Origin: Clostridia bacterium
Lineage (GTDB): Bacteria; Bacillota; Clostridia; TANB77; CAG-508
Direction of reading: 5' to 3'
Assembly: GCA_017510825.1 (NCBI GenBank)
Contig: JAFWMA010000022.1
Coordinates: forward strand, 1 to 45,505
DNA: 45,505 bases
Shown: in pieces, positions 30,056 to 38,384 of the stretch
How the letters are laid out: every line of letters begins with the position of its first letter
Numbering within the stretch: position 1 is the stretch's first letter
The notes under the pieces: model-generated
The model's database searches: none
What the model was told of the DNA's origin: nothing
Seen by the model: the letters and a program-made list of their open reading frames with translations, nothing else
Translations under genes and position numbers: made by a program

Positions 30056-31966
30056 CTAGCACTCAAACTGAGAATTGTATAGCTCTGCATAAAAACCATT
30101 ATTGCTTAACAATTCATCATGGTTTCCTTGCTCCACTATATTCCCATCTTTCATTACTAATATTAAATCTGCATTTTTTATCGTTGACAACCTATGTGCA
30201 ATTATGAATGAGGTTCTACCTTTTGTTAATTTGTCCATAGCTTGTTGGACAAGCTCCTCTGTTCTTGTATCAACATTAGATGTAGCTTCATCTAATATTA
30301 GGAATGGAGATTCTTCAACCATACCTCTAGCTATTGTTAACAACTGTCTTTGTCCTGATGATACACTATCGTTATCCGATATTATAGAATCATATCCTGA
30401 TGGAAGTGTTTTTATAAAATGATGAAGTCCAACTTCTTTACATACTTCTTTAACCCTTTCATCCGATACATTTTCCCTATTATATATGATATTTTCTTTT
30501 ATCGTTCCATTAAATAACCATGTATCTTGTAAAACCATAGTAAATAATTCATGAATATTTTCTCTTGAAAGTTCTTTGGTAGATACTCCATCTATTTTGA
30601 TGTCACCTGAATTTATTTCGTAAAACTTCATTAGTAAGTTTACCATTGTAGTTTTACCAGCACCAGTTGGCCCAACAATAGCAACTTTCTGCCCTGCTTT
30701 AGCTTTAGCTGTAAAATTATTAATAGTCGGCTTATCATTATTATCATATTGAAAAACTATATTGTTAAATTCAATATCACCTTTAACTTTACTTTTATCT
30801 AATACATTTTTGATTCCATCTTGATTGCTCATTTCTTCTTCGTCTAAGAATTCAAATACTCTTTCACTTGCAGCCGCTGTTGATTGAAGTGCCGTCATAG
30901 CTTGAGCTATTTGAGATAATGGAGATGTGAACAACCTTACATAAGTGATAAATGCAACAATAACACCGAATGAAATAATGTTATTCATTGTAAGTAGTGC
31001 ACCCACTATACAAACTGCAACATATCCAAAGTTTCCAATAAATCCCATCATTGGAGGCATTAATCCAGATAAAAATTGGCTTTTCTTATTGCTATCTGCA
31101 ACTTTTTTGTTTAATTCGTCAAAGTTTTTATCCGCTTCTTTCTTTCCGTTATAGGCTTTAACGACATTTAGCCCTGAATAAATTTCTTCAATATGAGCAT
31201 TTAATTTACCAAGTTCAGTTTGTCTTGCTACGAAATATTTCTGAGAATTTTTCAATATAAAAATCATACCCAAGAAACCAATAAAACTTGATACTATAGC
31301 TGTAATTGCCATTACCCAATTAGTCCAAAACATCATAATAATTGTTCCAACGAATAATGTGACTGAACTAACTAAAGTACCTAATGATTGATTCATCGAC
31401 TGAGCAATAGTATCTACATCATTTGTAACCCTTGACAAAATATCTCCGGTCTGATGTCTATCAAAATACTTTAGTGGTAATTTATTTATTTTTTTAGAAA
31501 TTCTCTCCCTTAAATCCTTGGCAAATCTATTTGAAATATTCGTTAAAATTATGGCTTGTGTATATGAACAAAGAGCACTGCTTACATATATTATAATTAA
31601 TGTGATTGCAATTTTATTTAGCACTTCCCAGTTCATAGCAGGTAAGAGTAATCCTCTAGATATTTCATCTGTTAAATTTGATAGTTTATCTGGTGCACTT
31701 ATTGACAAAACGGCACTTACCGCAGCCAAAATTAATGCCAAAATCAAGCCAATTTCATATCTTCTTTTATTACGTTCATTAGATTTTTGTAAATTATCTT
31801 TTTCAATATATACTCTTCTTCTAAATAATCTTGTGGCTCCAAGTTCAGAAAACAGTCTCTTCATTGCTCCTTTGAAATCTTTAGCCTTTTCTCCAGCACC
31901 TCTCATTCCACGAGGTCCGCCCATAACCCTTCCCCTATGGGGTCTTGAAAAATTATCATTTGCCAT
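30056..31966 (-). CDS. ABC exporter half-transporter with canonical ATP site residues
   Basis: A 636-residue membrane protein: basic N-terminus, six predicted helices (about residues 70-370), then an ATPase domain with Walker A GPTGAGKTT, signature VSSGQRQ, Walker B FLILDEATSNVD (catalytic Glu present) and H-loop IIAHRLSTI. With the preceding gene it forms a heterodimeric multidrug-type exporter (BmrCD/LmrCD/TM287-288 class). Its start lies 2 nt after the partner's stop, and its SD (AGGAGGT) is inside the partner's last codons, so the two are coupled. Substrate unknown. Confidence 0.92.
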   Translation of the reverse strand: MANDNFSRPHRGRVMGGPRGMRGAGEKAKDFKGAMKRLFSELGATRLFRRRVYIEKDNLQKSNERNKRRYEIGLILALILAAVSAVLSISAPDKLSNLTDEISRGLLLPAMNWEVLNKIAITLIIIYVSSALCSYTQAIILTNISNRFAKDLRERISKKINKLPLKYFDRHQTGDILSRVTNDVDTIAQSMNQSLGTLVSSVTLFVGTIIMMFWTNWVMAITAIVSSFIGFLGMIFILKNSQKYFVARQTELGKLNAHIEEIYSGLNVVKAYNGKKEADKNFDELNKKVADSNKKSQFLSGLMPPMMGFIGNFGYVAVCIVGALLTMNNIISFGVIVAFITYVRLFTSPLSQIAQAMTALQSTAAASERVFEFLDEEEMSNQDGIKNVLDKSKVKGDIEFNNIVFQYDNNDKPTINNFTAKAKAGQKVAIVGPTGAGKTTMVNLLMKFYEINSGDIKIDGVSTKELSRENIHELFTMVLQDTWLFNGTIKENIIYNRENVSDERVKEVCKEVGLHHFIKTLPSGYDSIISDNDSVSSGQRQLLTIARGMVEESPFLILDEATSNVDTRTEELVQQAMDKLTKGRTSFIIAHRLSTIKNADLILVMKDGNIVEQGNHDELLSNNGFYAELYNSQFEC

Positions 31967-31968
31967 AG

Positions 31969-33738
31969 CTATACCTCCTGAATTCCAAGCTCTTTCTCAG
32001 ATAATTGAGAAGTTGCTATTTCTTTATACACTTCACATGTTTTAAGTAGTTCCTTGTGAGTGCCCATTCCAACCATTTTACCATTGTCTAAAACTATAAT
32101 TTTATCACTATTCATTATGGTTCCAACCCTTTGTGCTACAATTAGATTTGTACTATCACCAGTATACTTTTTAAGCTCTTTTCTTAAAATGGCATCTGTT
32201 TTATAATCTAAAGCTGAAAAACTATCATCAAAAATATATATTTCTGGGTTTCTTGCAATAGCTCTAGCAATAGCCAATCTTTGTTTTTGACCACCTGAAA
32301 TATTCGTACCACCAGAAGCAATATGTGTATCGTATTTTTCATCCATTTTCTCAACAAAATCTTTTGCTTGAGCAATTTCAATTGCTTCTTTTATTTTATT
32401 TTCAGCTATTTCTCCCTTTCCATTATCTCCATATGATACGTTAGATTTTACTGTTCCATCAAACATTACAGCTTTTTGAGGAACATATCCTATTTTATTA
32501 TTTAAAAATTCTTGTTTATACTCTTTAACATTAACCCCATCTATTAATACTTCTCCATCTGTTACATCATAAAATCTAGGTACTAAATTAATAAGTGTAG
32601 ATTTTCCACTTCCCGTTGATCCTATAAAAGCTACCGTTTCACCTTTATTAGCTTTAAATGATATGTCTTTTAGTAAGTATTCCTCAGCATCTGGATATTT
32701 AAAAGAGACATTTCTAAACTCAACCGTACCAACCTCTTTAGTTGTATCTTTATCAATATTTCCATCTTTTATTGTTATTTCAGTATCCATTACTTCATTA
32801 ATACGCTTTGCAGAAACTTGCGCACGAGGTAACATCATAAAAATTAGTGCAAGCATTAAAAAAGATATAATTACTTGCATTGCATAAGAGCTAAATACAA
32901 CCATGTCACCAAATAAGCTTATTTTGCTTGTAATATCAGCATCCTGAATTAAATGAGCTCCAATATAATATATTACAAGCGTTAAAGCGTAAAGAACTAA
33001 ATACATTAAAGGTTGCATTATTGCAAATTTCTTTTGATTGAATAACTGTTGATTTGTTAGATTTTTATTTACATCTTCAAATTTATTTTCTTGAAAATTT
33101 TCAGCGTTAAATGCCCTTACAACTCTTATTCCGGTTAAATTTTCACGAGTTACACCATTTAGCTTATCTGTTAGCTTTTGAACAATTTTAAATCTTGGAA
33201 TAACGATTATTGTAAGTATTCCAACTACACTGAGTAGAATAACTACACAAACCGCTGTAGCAGCACTCCATTGCCAGCTCTTATTTAGTATTTTTGTAAC
33301 AGCCCAAATTGCAGTTATTGGTGCCTTTAACATAAGCTGTAGTCCCATTGCTATAAGCATTTCTATTTGAGTTATATCATTTGTAGTTCTCGTAATTAAA
33401 CTGCTTGTTGAAAATTGCTTTACTTCGTTCATCGCTAAATTTTCAACTTTATCGAATAACTTTTTTCTTACCTTCATCGAAAAATTAGCAGAAACAGAAG
33501 CTATAATATATCCAACTATTACAGCTAGAATGAAACTTCCAAAAGCACAGGCAAGCATAAATCTACCATTTTTTAAAATTTCTCCCATATTGTTTCCCGC
33601 AGATTTAACAAGAACTGTAACCTTGGACATATAATCTGGCATTTTTAGTTCAAGCCATACCTGCCCAAACACAAGCAATACACAAGCTAAACCTAACAAC
33701 CATTCTTTTTTACTTAAATTCTTTAACAACTTTATCAT
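31969..33738 (-). CDS. ABC exporter half-transporter with degenerate catalytic site
   Basis: A 589-residue partner of the 30056 gene. Membrane domain (about 10-320), then ATPase with Walker A GSTGSGKST, signature ISGGQKQ, Walker B YIFDDSFSALD (Asp replaces the catalytic Glu) and VAQRVGTI (Gln replaces the H-loop His). This matches the non-hydrolysing half of asymmetric heterodimeric exporters. The ATG at 33738 with GAGAGG 9 nt upstream is preferred to an upstream ATG at 33759. A 14-bp inverted repeat stands in front of the operon and may be its operator. Confidence 0.92.
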   Translation of the reverse strand: MIKLLKNLSKKEWLLGLACVLLVFGQVWLELKMPDYMSKVTVLVKSAGNNMGEILKNGRFMLACAFGSFILAVIVGYIIASVSANFSMKVRKKLFDKVENLAMNEVKQFSTSSLITRTTNDITQIEMLIAMGLQLMLKAPITAIWAVTKILNKSWQWSAATAVCVVILLSVVGILTIIVIPRFKIVQKLTDKLNGVTRENLTGIRVVRAFNAENFQENKFEDVNKNLTNQQLFNQKKFAIMQPLMYLVLYALTLVIYYIGAHLIQDADITSKISLFGDMVVFSSYAMQVIISFLMLALIFMMLPRAQVSAKRINEVMDTEITIKDGNIDKDTTKEVGTVEFRNVSFKYPDAEEYLLKDISFKANKGETVAFIGSTGSGKSTLINLVPRFYDVTDGEVLIDGVNVKEYKQEFLNNKIGYVPQKAVMFDGTVKSNVSYGDNGKGEIAENKIKEAIEIAQAKDFVEKMDEKYDTHIASGGTNISGGQKQRLAIARAIARNPEIYIFDDSFSALDYKTDAILRKELKKYTGDSTNLIVAQRVGTIMNSDKIIVLDNGKMVGMGTHKELLKTCEVYKEIATSQLSEKELGIQEV

Positions 33739-33784
33739 GTATTTAATCCTCTCTGTCATTGTTTTCTTATTTTCTGTGCAATGT

Positions 33785-33827
33785 TTTTTATACTATAGGA
33801 AAGTTCCAGTTTACTATAGTATAAAAA
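33785..33827. promoter_or_regulatory. 14-bp inverted repeat, candidate operator of the ABC exporter
   Basis: TTTTTATACTATAG (33785-33798) and its exact complement (33814-33827) are separated by 15 nt. It lies between the preceding gene's terminator and the exporter genes; TATAGT in the exporter-proximal arm could be the -10. The shape suits a MerR- or MarR-type regulator, but no such gene is nearby. Confidence 0.55.
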
Positions 33828-33857
33828 AAGATTAACTAAAAAGTTAGCTAATCTTTT
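33826..33857 (-). terminator. Terminator after the AIM24 gene
   Basis: Stem AAAAGATTAACTAA / TTAGCTAATCTTTT with a 4-nt loop and U-run on the minus strand. Confidence 0.7.
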
Positions 33858-33910
33858 AATTATTATTTAAATTATATTTTCTAAATACAATTGCTCTTTT
33901 TAGTTAGTTA

Positions 33911-34591
33911 TTATTTTCTAGGTAACATACTAAGTACTTTTCCTGCGAAGTCTCCAAAGTTTTGAGATTGAATTATAACCTTTCCAGGACCAGTTAATTT
34001 AGTTAAGAACATTCCTTCTCCTCCTAAAAGTATGTTTCCAACACCTTTTACCATTTCAATTTCATAAGAAACAGATGATTCAAATCCAACAACATTACCA
34101 GTATCAACCTTTAAAACTTCTCCAGGTTCAAGTTTCTTTATAATAGGATCTCCATCAACTTCTAAGAATAAAGTACCAGTTCCCATAGCCTGTTGCAAAA
34201 TAAATCCTTCTCCACCAAATAATCCTGCTGAAAATCTTTTAGTAAAAGCAATTTTAACATCAACTGTAGGTTGTGCACAAAGGAATGCTCCTTTTTGTAA
34301 CATAAAACCATTTGGATGTTTTTCCATATTGATTGCCACAATATCTCCTGGAACTGTGGTTGCAAATGCAATTTTAGCTCCATCAACTTCTGAAGTATAT
34401 GTATTCATAAAAATTGACTCACCAGCAAACATTCTTCCAAGGCTTTTCATAACACCGCCTCTAGCGTTTGTTTTCATTGTTATTCCATTTGTTTGCCAAG
34501 ACATTCCACCTTTTTGTGAATACATAGCCTCACCTTTATTTAGTGTAATTTCAACTGTTGGTACTGTTTTACCTATTAACGTATAATCCAT
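33911..34591 (-). CDS. AIM24/TIGR00266-family protein
   Basis: A 226-residue beta-rich protein of the AIM24 family. Seen: GGMSWQTNGITMKT, SLGRMFAGESIFMNTY, FLCAQPTVDVKIAF, GEGFILQQAMGTGTLFLEVDG, VVGFESSVSYEIEMVKG, LGGEGMFLTKLTGPGKVIIQ. The molecular role is unknown; the yeast homologue affects mitochondrial membrane organisation. No signal or membrane segment. The ATG at 34591 follows AGAGGAG; an earlier start at 34624 is not needed. Its promoter (34629-34657) abuts the Crp/Fnr gene's end, so it is separately transcribed but may be controlled by that regulator. Confidence 0.88.
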   Translation of the reverse strand: MDYTLIGKTVPTVEITLNKGEAMYSQKGGMSWQTNGITMKTNARGGVMKSLGRMFAGESIFMNTYTSEVDGAKIAFATTVPGDIVAINMEKHPNGFMLQKGAFLCAQPTVDVKIAFTKRFSAGLFGGEGFILQQAMGTGTLFLEVDGDPIIKKLEPGEVLKVDTGNVVGFESSVSYEIEMVKGVGNILLGGEGMFLTKLTGPGKVIIQSQNFGDFAGKVLSMLPRK

Positions 34592-34628
34592 ATTTTTTCT
34601 CCTCTCTTCTTTTGTCTTAATCATAGAA

Positions 34629-34657
34629 AGTATATCATTACAATCTTATATAGTCAA
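34629..34657 (-). promoter_or_regulatory. Promoter for the AIM24 gene
   Basis: Minus strand: TTGACT (34652-34657), 17-nt spacer, TATACT (34629-34634), directly after the stop of the upstream regulator gene. Confidence 0.7.
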
Positions 34658-35287
34658 TTATTGCAAAAAAGTAAATTTATTACCTTCCTTTGAAATAATG
34701 CCTTCATCCTTTAAATTCTTTATTTCTCGCATCATGGCACTTCTATCAACACTAAGGAAATCTGCAAAATCTGTTAAAGAAAACGGAATTGTAACATTTT
34801 TTGAATTGTTCTTTGTAGATAGAATCGATAAATATCCAAGAATTTTTTCTCTTGTAGTTCTTTGAGTAACAACTTCAATTCTAGTATTTAAGTCAATAAC
34901 TTTATTTGTTAACATTTTTAGCAAATTTTCTGATAAAGTATTGTGAAACTTGCAACTTTCTTTGCATTTTTTAAAAATATTGTCGTATGAGAAAATTAAA
35001 ACCTCACAGTTTCTTTTTGCCTCTACCGACAACTCATTATTAACTGTAACATTATAAAAACATTCTCCAAATATACTATTAGGAACAAAGTGTTCTATTA
35101 TTGATCTTCCCCCATTTAAATCATACCTAACTAAATCTGCCTCCCCAGATAACAGAATGCAAATTTGATTTCTCTTTTGAATATATGTTGTAATGACCTG
35201 ATTTTTCGTAAAGTACTTCTTTTGAACACAGCTACATGATATTGAAAAATCATTTAAAAACGCTTCAGTATTTAGCTTGGTATTCAT
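34658..35287 (-). CDS. Crp/Fnr-family transcription regulator
   Basis: A 209-residue regulator: cyclic-nucleotide-binding-like beta barrel (ICILLSGEADLVRYDLNGGR, SIFGECFY) followed by a long helix and a winged HTH (about 155-205; FSLTDFADFLSVDRSAMMREIKNLKDEG). The effector is unknown. Seven cysteines (including SCSC near residue 18 and CKESC near 107) leave room for a redox or metal site, but the FNR spacing is not matched. It reads from its own promoter. Targets are unknown; the AIM24 gene is adjacent. Confidence 0.88.
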   Translation of the reverse strand: MNTKLNTEAFLNDFSISCSCVQKKYFTKNQVITTYIQKRNQICILLSGEADLVRYDLNGGRSIIEHFVPNSIFGECFYNVTVNNELSVEAKRNCEVLIFSYDNIFKKCKESCKFHNTLSENLLKMLTNKVIDLNTRIEVVTQRTTREKILGYLSILSTKNNSKNVTIPFSLTDFADFLSVDRSAMMREIKNLKDEGIISKEGNKFTFLQ

Positions 35288-35354
35288 ACAAAATCATTCT
35301 CCTTCTACATATATTTCATCCTCAAAAAAGTAAAATTTCTTTTTTATAGTTCAA

Positions 35355-35383
35355 ATTATACAATATTTCAGTTGCAAATACAA
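35355..35383 (-). promoter_or_regulatory. Promoter for the Crp/Fnr gene
   Basis: Minus strand: TTGTAT (35378-35383), 17-nt spacer, TATAAT (35355-35360). The gap to the divergent ATP-cone gene also holds TATAAT at 35504-35509, without a clear -35, for the plus strand. Confidence 0.6.
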
Positions 35384-35540
35384 CGAACTAGCGTAATAAA
35401 AATGTAATATTTTTGCATTCCCCTAAAAAATTGCTTTTCAAAATAAAAAATTTTTTTAATTCTAAATTGGTGCTTTTGCAACAGAAAAGTAGATTTTATG
35501 CTGTATAATTATCTCATACAAAACGAAGGAGGTACTTATA

Positions 35541-35891
35541 ATGAAAGTAGTAAAGAAAGACGGAAGAATAGTTAGTTATGACAGACAAAAGATTGTTGCA
35601 ACAATCGAGAATGCAAACCAAGAGGTTGCAGTTGAGAACAGAGCAAGCAAGGCTGAAATTAAAAGTATTCTTGCTTACATTGAAGATTTAAACAAAAACA
35701 GAATATTAGTTGAAGACATACAAGAAATAGTTGAATCTAAATTAAACGAATTTAATAAAGTAGAACTTGCAGATAGATACACTAATTTTAAATGTGATAG
35801 TACTCCTTCAGAAAGTAATACTACAAAAAACAATACTATCTTGGGAATTATGCTTAACGAAACAAGCCGTATTCCTGTAGAGAATATGTAA
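35541..35891 (+). CDS. Stand-alone ATP-cone domain protein
   Basis: A 116-residue protein. Residues 1-85 form an ATP-cone (VVKKDGRIVSYDRQKIVATIENA … RILVEDIQEIVESKLNEF … ADRYTNFK), the allosteric nucleotide-sensing module at the N-terminus of ribonucleotide reductases and in NrdR. No reductase domain follows; the tail is Ser/Thr/Asn-rich and the gene ends at a strong terminator. NrdR would need an N-terminal zinc ribbon, which is absent. It may be a truncated nrdD copy or a free regulatory domain. SD GGAGG, 8 nt before the ATG. Confidence 0.85.
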   Translation: MKVVKKDGRIVSYDRQKIVATIENANQEVAVENRASKAEIKSILAYIEDLNKNRILVEDIQEIVESKLNEFNKVELADRYTNFKCDSTPSESNTTKNNTILGIMLNETSRIPVENM

Positions 35892-35925
35892 GATTCTTAA
35901 CATATAAATGATTCATATTAACACA

Positions 35926-35958
35926 AAAGCGGGCAATTTTAAATTGCTCGCTTTTTTT
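35926..35958. terminator. Bidirectional terminator
   Basis: Stem AAAGCGGGCAATTT / AAATTGCTCGCTTT (one G-T pair) and T-run, shared by the ATP-cone gene and convergent trxA. Confidence 0.8.
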
Positions 35959-35979
35959 TATTAAAATCTTATACATAAA

Positions 35980-36291
35980 TTAGTTTATAGCTTCCATTAT
36001 TTCACTTTTTGAAGTTACACCTGTGAAAATTTTATAAACCTCTCCGTTTTTGAATATAATAATTGTTGGAATACTCATAATTCCGTATTTTTCAGCCACA
36101 CCTGAATTTTCATCTACATTAACCTTTCCAACAATTGCTTTCCCCTCTAATTCTTCTGCTACATTTTCAATTATTGGGGACATCATTTTACATGGTCCAC
36201 ACCAATCTGCATAAAAATCCACAACTACATTTTTGCTAGATCTTAATACTTGGTTCTCAAAATTATCATCTGTTAATTTTAATACACTCAT
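35980..36291 (-). CDS. trxA: Thioredoxin
   Basis: A 103-residue cytosolic dithiol carrier. Active site WCGPCKM with C31 and C34, the cis-proline segment (SIPTIIIF) and the usual FYADWCGPCK context are intact. It lies 12 nt after trxB on the same strand and shares its transcript, and supplies reduced thioredoxin to ribonucleotide reductase and peroxidases. Confidence 0.96.
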   Translation of the reverse strand: MSVLKLTDDNFENQVLRSSKNVVVDFYADWCGPCKMMSPIIENVAEELEGKAIVGKVNVDENSGVAEKYGIMSIPTIIIFKNGEVYKIFTGVTSKSEIMEAIN

Positions 36292-36303
36292 TTTCGTTCC
36301 TCC

Positions 36304-37173
36304 TTATTCTTTTACATATTTTGCAGCCGACATTCCAGCTATTGCACCTTCGTAAGTAGCCTTACAAATTTGATATAAACCGCCAGATACATTTCCAGCA
36401 GAATACAATCCTTCAATATTTGTTTGCATATTTTTATCTGCTATAATCGAATCTCCATTTAACGCAATTCCAATTTTCTTAGCAAAATCTACTCCACTTG
36501 CTTCGCCAATTGCAATAAAAACACCATCTACTTGCATTGTAGATTCATCTTCAAATTTAATTTGTTCAATCTTAGTGTTTCCAGTAAATTCTTTTATCTT
36601 TTTTTCATCAATTTTAATTTGATTGTTTTCTGAATCTTTTAATTCAAATTTAGCAGCTTGTCCATTTGTAAGTATCGTAACAGAATTTACAATATTCTTT
36701 AGCTCTTCAGCCTCTCTACAAGCATAATTTCCTTCGCCTATAACGACAACGTTTTTGTTTCTGAAAAAGAAACCATCACAAATAGCACAGTAACTTACAC
36801 CTCTTCCTTCAAACTCATTTATACCTGGTATATTTGGCTTTAATTTCTTGTTACCTGTTGCAATTATCACTGTTTTAGAACAATATCTATCATTTTCAGT
36901 TTCAACACAAAATATATTTTCTTCTTTATTTAAATCTAATACTTCTTCCTTTTTAACTTCAATACCAATATTTATAGCTTGCTGTATTCCAGCATCATAC
37001 AATTTTTTTCCACTTATACCATCAGCAAATCCATAATAATTTTCTATTCTTTCTGCCTTTTCAAGTTCAGAATCACCATAGTATAAAATTAAGACATTAG
37101 CTCCAGCTCTTTTTGCGTACAATCCTGCAGAGATACCCGCAGGACCTGCTCCGATAATTAAAACATCATACAT
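36304..37173 (-). CDS. trxB: Thioredoxin reductase, possibly ferredoxin-dependent (FFTR-like)
   Basis: A 289-residue flavoprotein. FAD-binding GAGPAG (8-13), ATGNKK and C-terminal SAGNVSGG are visible; the redox pair is CAIC (129-132). In NADPH-dependent enzymes the second domain has GGGDSA and HRRxxxR. Here the first reads GEGNYA and the second region (VTILTNGQAAKF) has no arginine cluster. The protein is also about 25 residues short. These features match the description of clostridial ferredoxin-linked flavin thioredoxin reductases lacking pyridine-nucleotide binding. The cofactor assignment is inference; the role in reducing trxA is well supported by the operon. SD AAAGGGG. Confidence 0.9.
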   Translation of the reverse strand: MYDVLIIGAGPAGISAGLYAKRAGANVLILYYGDSELEKAERIENYYGFADGISGKKLYDAGIQQAINIGIEVKKEEVLDLNKEENIFCVETENDRYCSKTVIIATGNKKLKPNIPGINEFEGRGVSYCAICDGFFFRNKNVVVIGEGNYACREAEELKNIVNSVTILTNGQAAKFELKDSENNQIKIDEKKIKEFTGNTKIEQIKFEDESTMQVDGVFIAIGEASGVDFAKKIGIALNGDSIIADKNMQTNIEGLYSAGNVSGGLYQICKATYEGAIAGMSAAKYVKE

Positions 37174-37187
37174 ATTTTTCCCCTTTC

Positions 37188-37211
37188 ATTCTTATTATGT
37201 CCAATAAGAAT
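37188..37211. promoter_or_regulatory. Inverted repeat before trxB
   Basis: ATTCTTATT-ATGTCC-AATAAGAAT: perfect 9-bp arms ending 15 nt before the trxB start. Candidate redox-regulator operator or 5'-UTR hairpin; not a recognised consensus. Confidence 0.45.
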
Positions 37212-37253
37212 ATTTTATTTCATTCAAAAGTGTAATTTAAAATAAGAAAAATC

Positions 37254-38357
37254 TTAATCACTAAAATCATTATCTAAAACAATAGAATATGAATACTCTG
37301 GATGTTTTTGTTTTATTTTATCTTTTATACTTTCCTTTATTTCTTTTGGATTTTTTGCAGAGAAATCAATAATAATGTCGAATGATACATTTTTATTTTC
37401 TTCATCTAAATAAAATCCATGTAACTGTATAACTTCTGGAAACTCTTTTAGTACCTCTTTTATTGTTTTTTCAATTTCAATCGCTTCCTTATCAGAATTA
37501 TTTGAAGCATATATGCCAATCGTAAGTATGATTCCAAATTTTGAGAAAATTTCTTTTTGTATTTTTTTTGAAAGTCCATGAATTTTTTTGGCTGTCATAT
37601 TTTCATCAATTTGTATGTTCGTTGCTCCAATAATTCTTGATGGACCATAACTATGTAATATTAAGTCATAAGTTCCTTCAACCTCATCGTAAGAATTGAT
37701 AAATTCTTTTATCTTCTTTGATAATTCACTATCTGCCCTTACACCAATTATCGTATTTGAAGTCTCTTTTAGAATTTCGACACCAGATTTTATTATTAAA
37801 ACTGATATCAATAATCCTAAATATCCTTCAATACTAAATCCCCACAAAATGCAAATAATACCCGCAATTAACGTTGAAAAAGATACTATAGCATCGAAGA
37901 AGGCATCTGTTCCAGATGCAATTAGGCTTTGCGAATCTATTCTTTTACCAGTATTTTTGACATATCTACCAAGAAATAGTTTTACCAAAACAGCTACTCC
38001 AACAATAACAAGAGATACAATAGAATATTCTGGCTTTACAGGTGATATTATTTTTTCAACTGATTCCTTAAGCGATGTTAGTCCTGCAAACAATATAATC
38101 AAAGCAATTATAACAGAAGCAATATATTCAATTCTTCCATGCCCATAGGGATGCTCCCTATCCGGGGCTTTACCAGCAAGCTTTGTACCTATAATTGTTA
38201 TAATAGAAGAAATAGCATCGCTGAAATTGTTTACAGCATCTAATACAATGGCAATAGAGCCAACTATTAATCCTATTATAGCTTTAAATATTACTAATAT
38301 AATATTTGTTATAATAGCCTTTATACTTACATTTATTATTACTTTTGATCTATCCAT
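37254..38357 (-). CDS. CDF-family cation exporter, manganese (MntE)-type site
   Basis: A 367-residue inner-membrane metal-proton antiporter with six predicted helices (about 1-210) and a cytosolic C-terminal domain, which is longer than usual. The membrane metal site can be read as N43 and D47 (NNFSD) in the second helix and D151 and D155 (DAFFD) in the fifth. This N-D/D-D set is that of the manganese exporter MntE; zinc exporters have D-D/H-D. It follows the ATP-grasp gene by 27 nt and probably belongs to the same transcript. trxB lies 80 nt further on. Confidence 0.87.
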   Translation of the reverse strand: MDRSKVIINVSIKAIITNIILVIFKAIIGLIVGSIAIVLDAVNNFSDAISSIITIIGTKLAGKAPDREHPYGHGRIEYIASVIIALIILFAGLTSLKESVEKIISPVKPEYSIVSLVIVGVAVLVKLFLGRYVKNTGKRIDSQSLIASGTDAFFDAIVSFSTLIAGIICILWGFSIEGYLGLLISVLIIKSGVEILKETSNTIIGVRADSELSKKIKEFINSYDEVEGTYDLILHSYGPSRIIGATNIQIDENMTAKKIHGLSKKIQKEIFSKFGIILTIGIYASNNSDKEAIEIEKTIKEVLKEFPEVIQLHGFYLDEENKNVSFDIIIDFSAKNPKEIKESIKDKIKQKHPEYSYSIVLDNDFSD

Positions 38358-38384
38358 ATATAACTCCTTTTATAATTTTGTTTT

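Noticed and set aside
30004..30207. Small plus-strand frame starting within the 67-bp palindrome
   Set aside because: It arises from the palindrome and the antisense of the ABC transporter gene; no SD.
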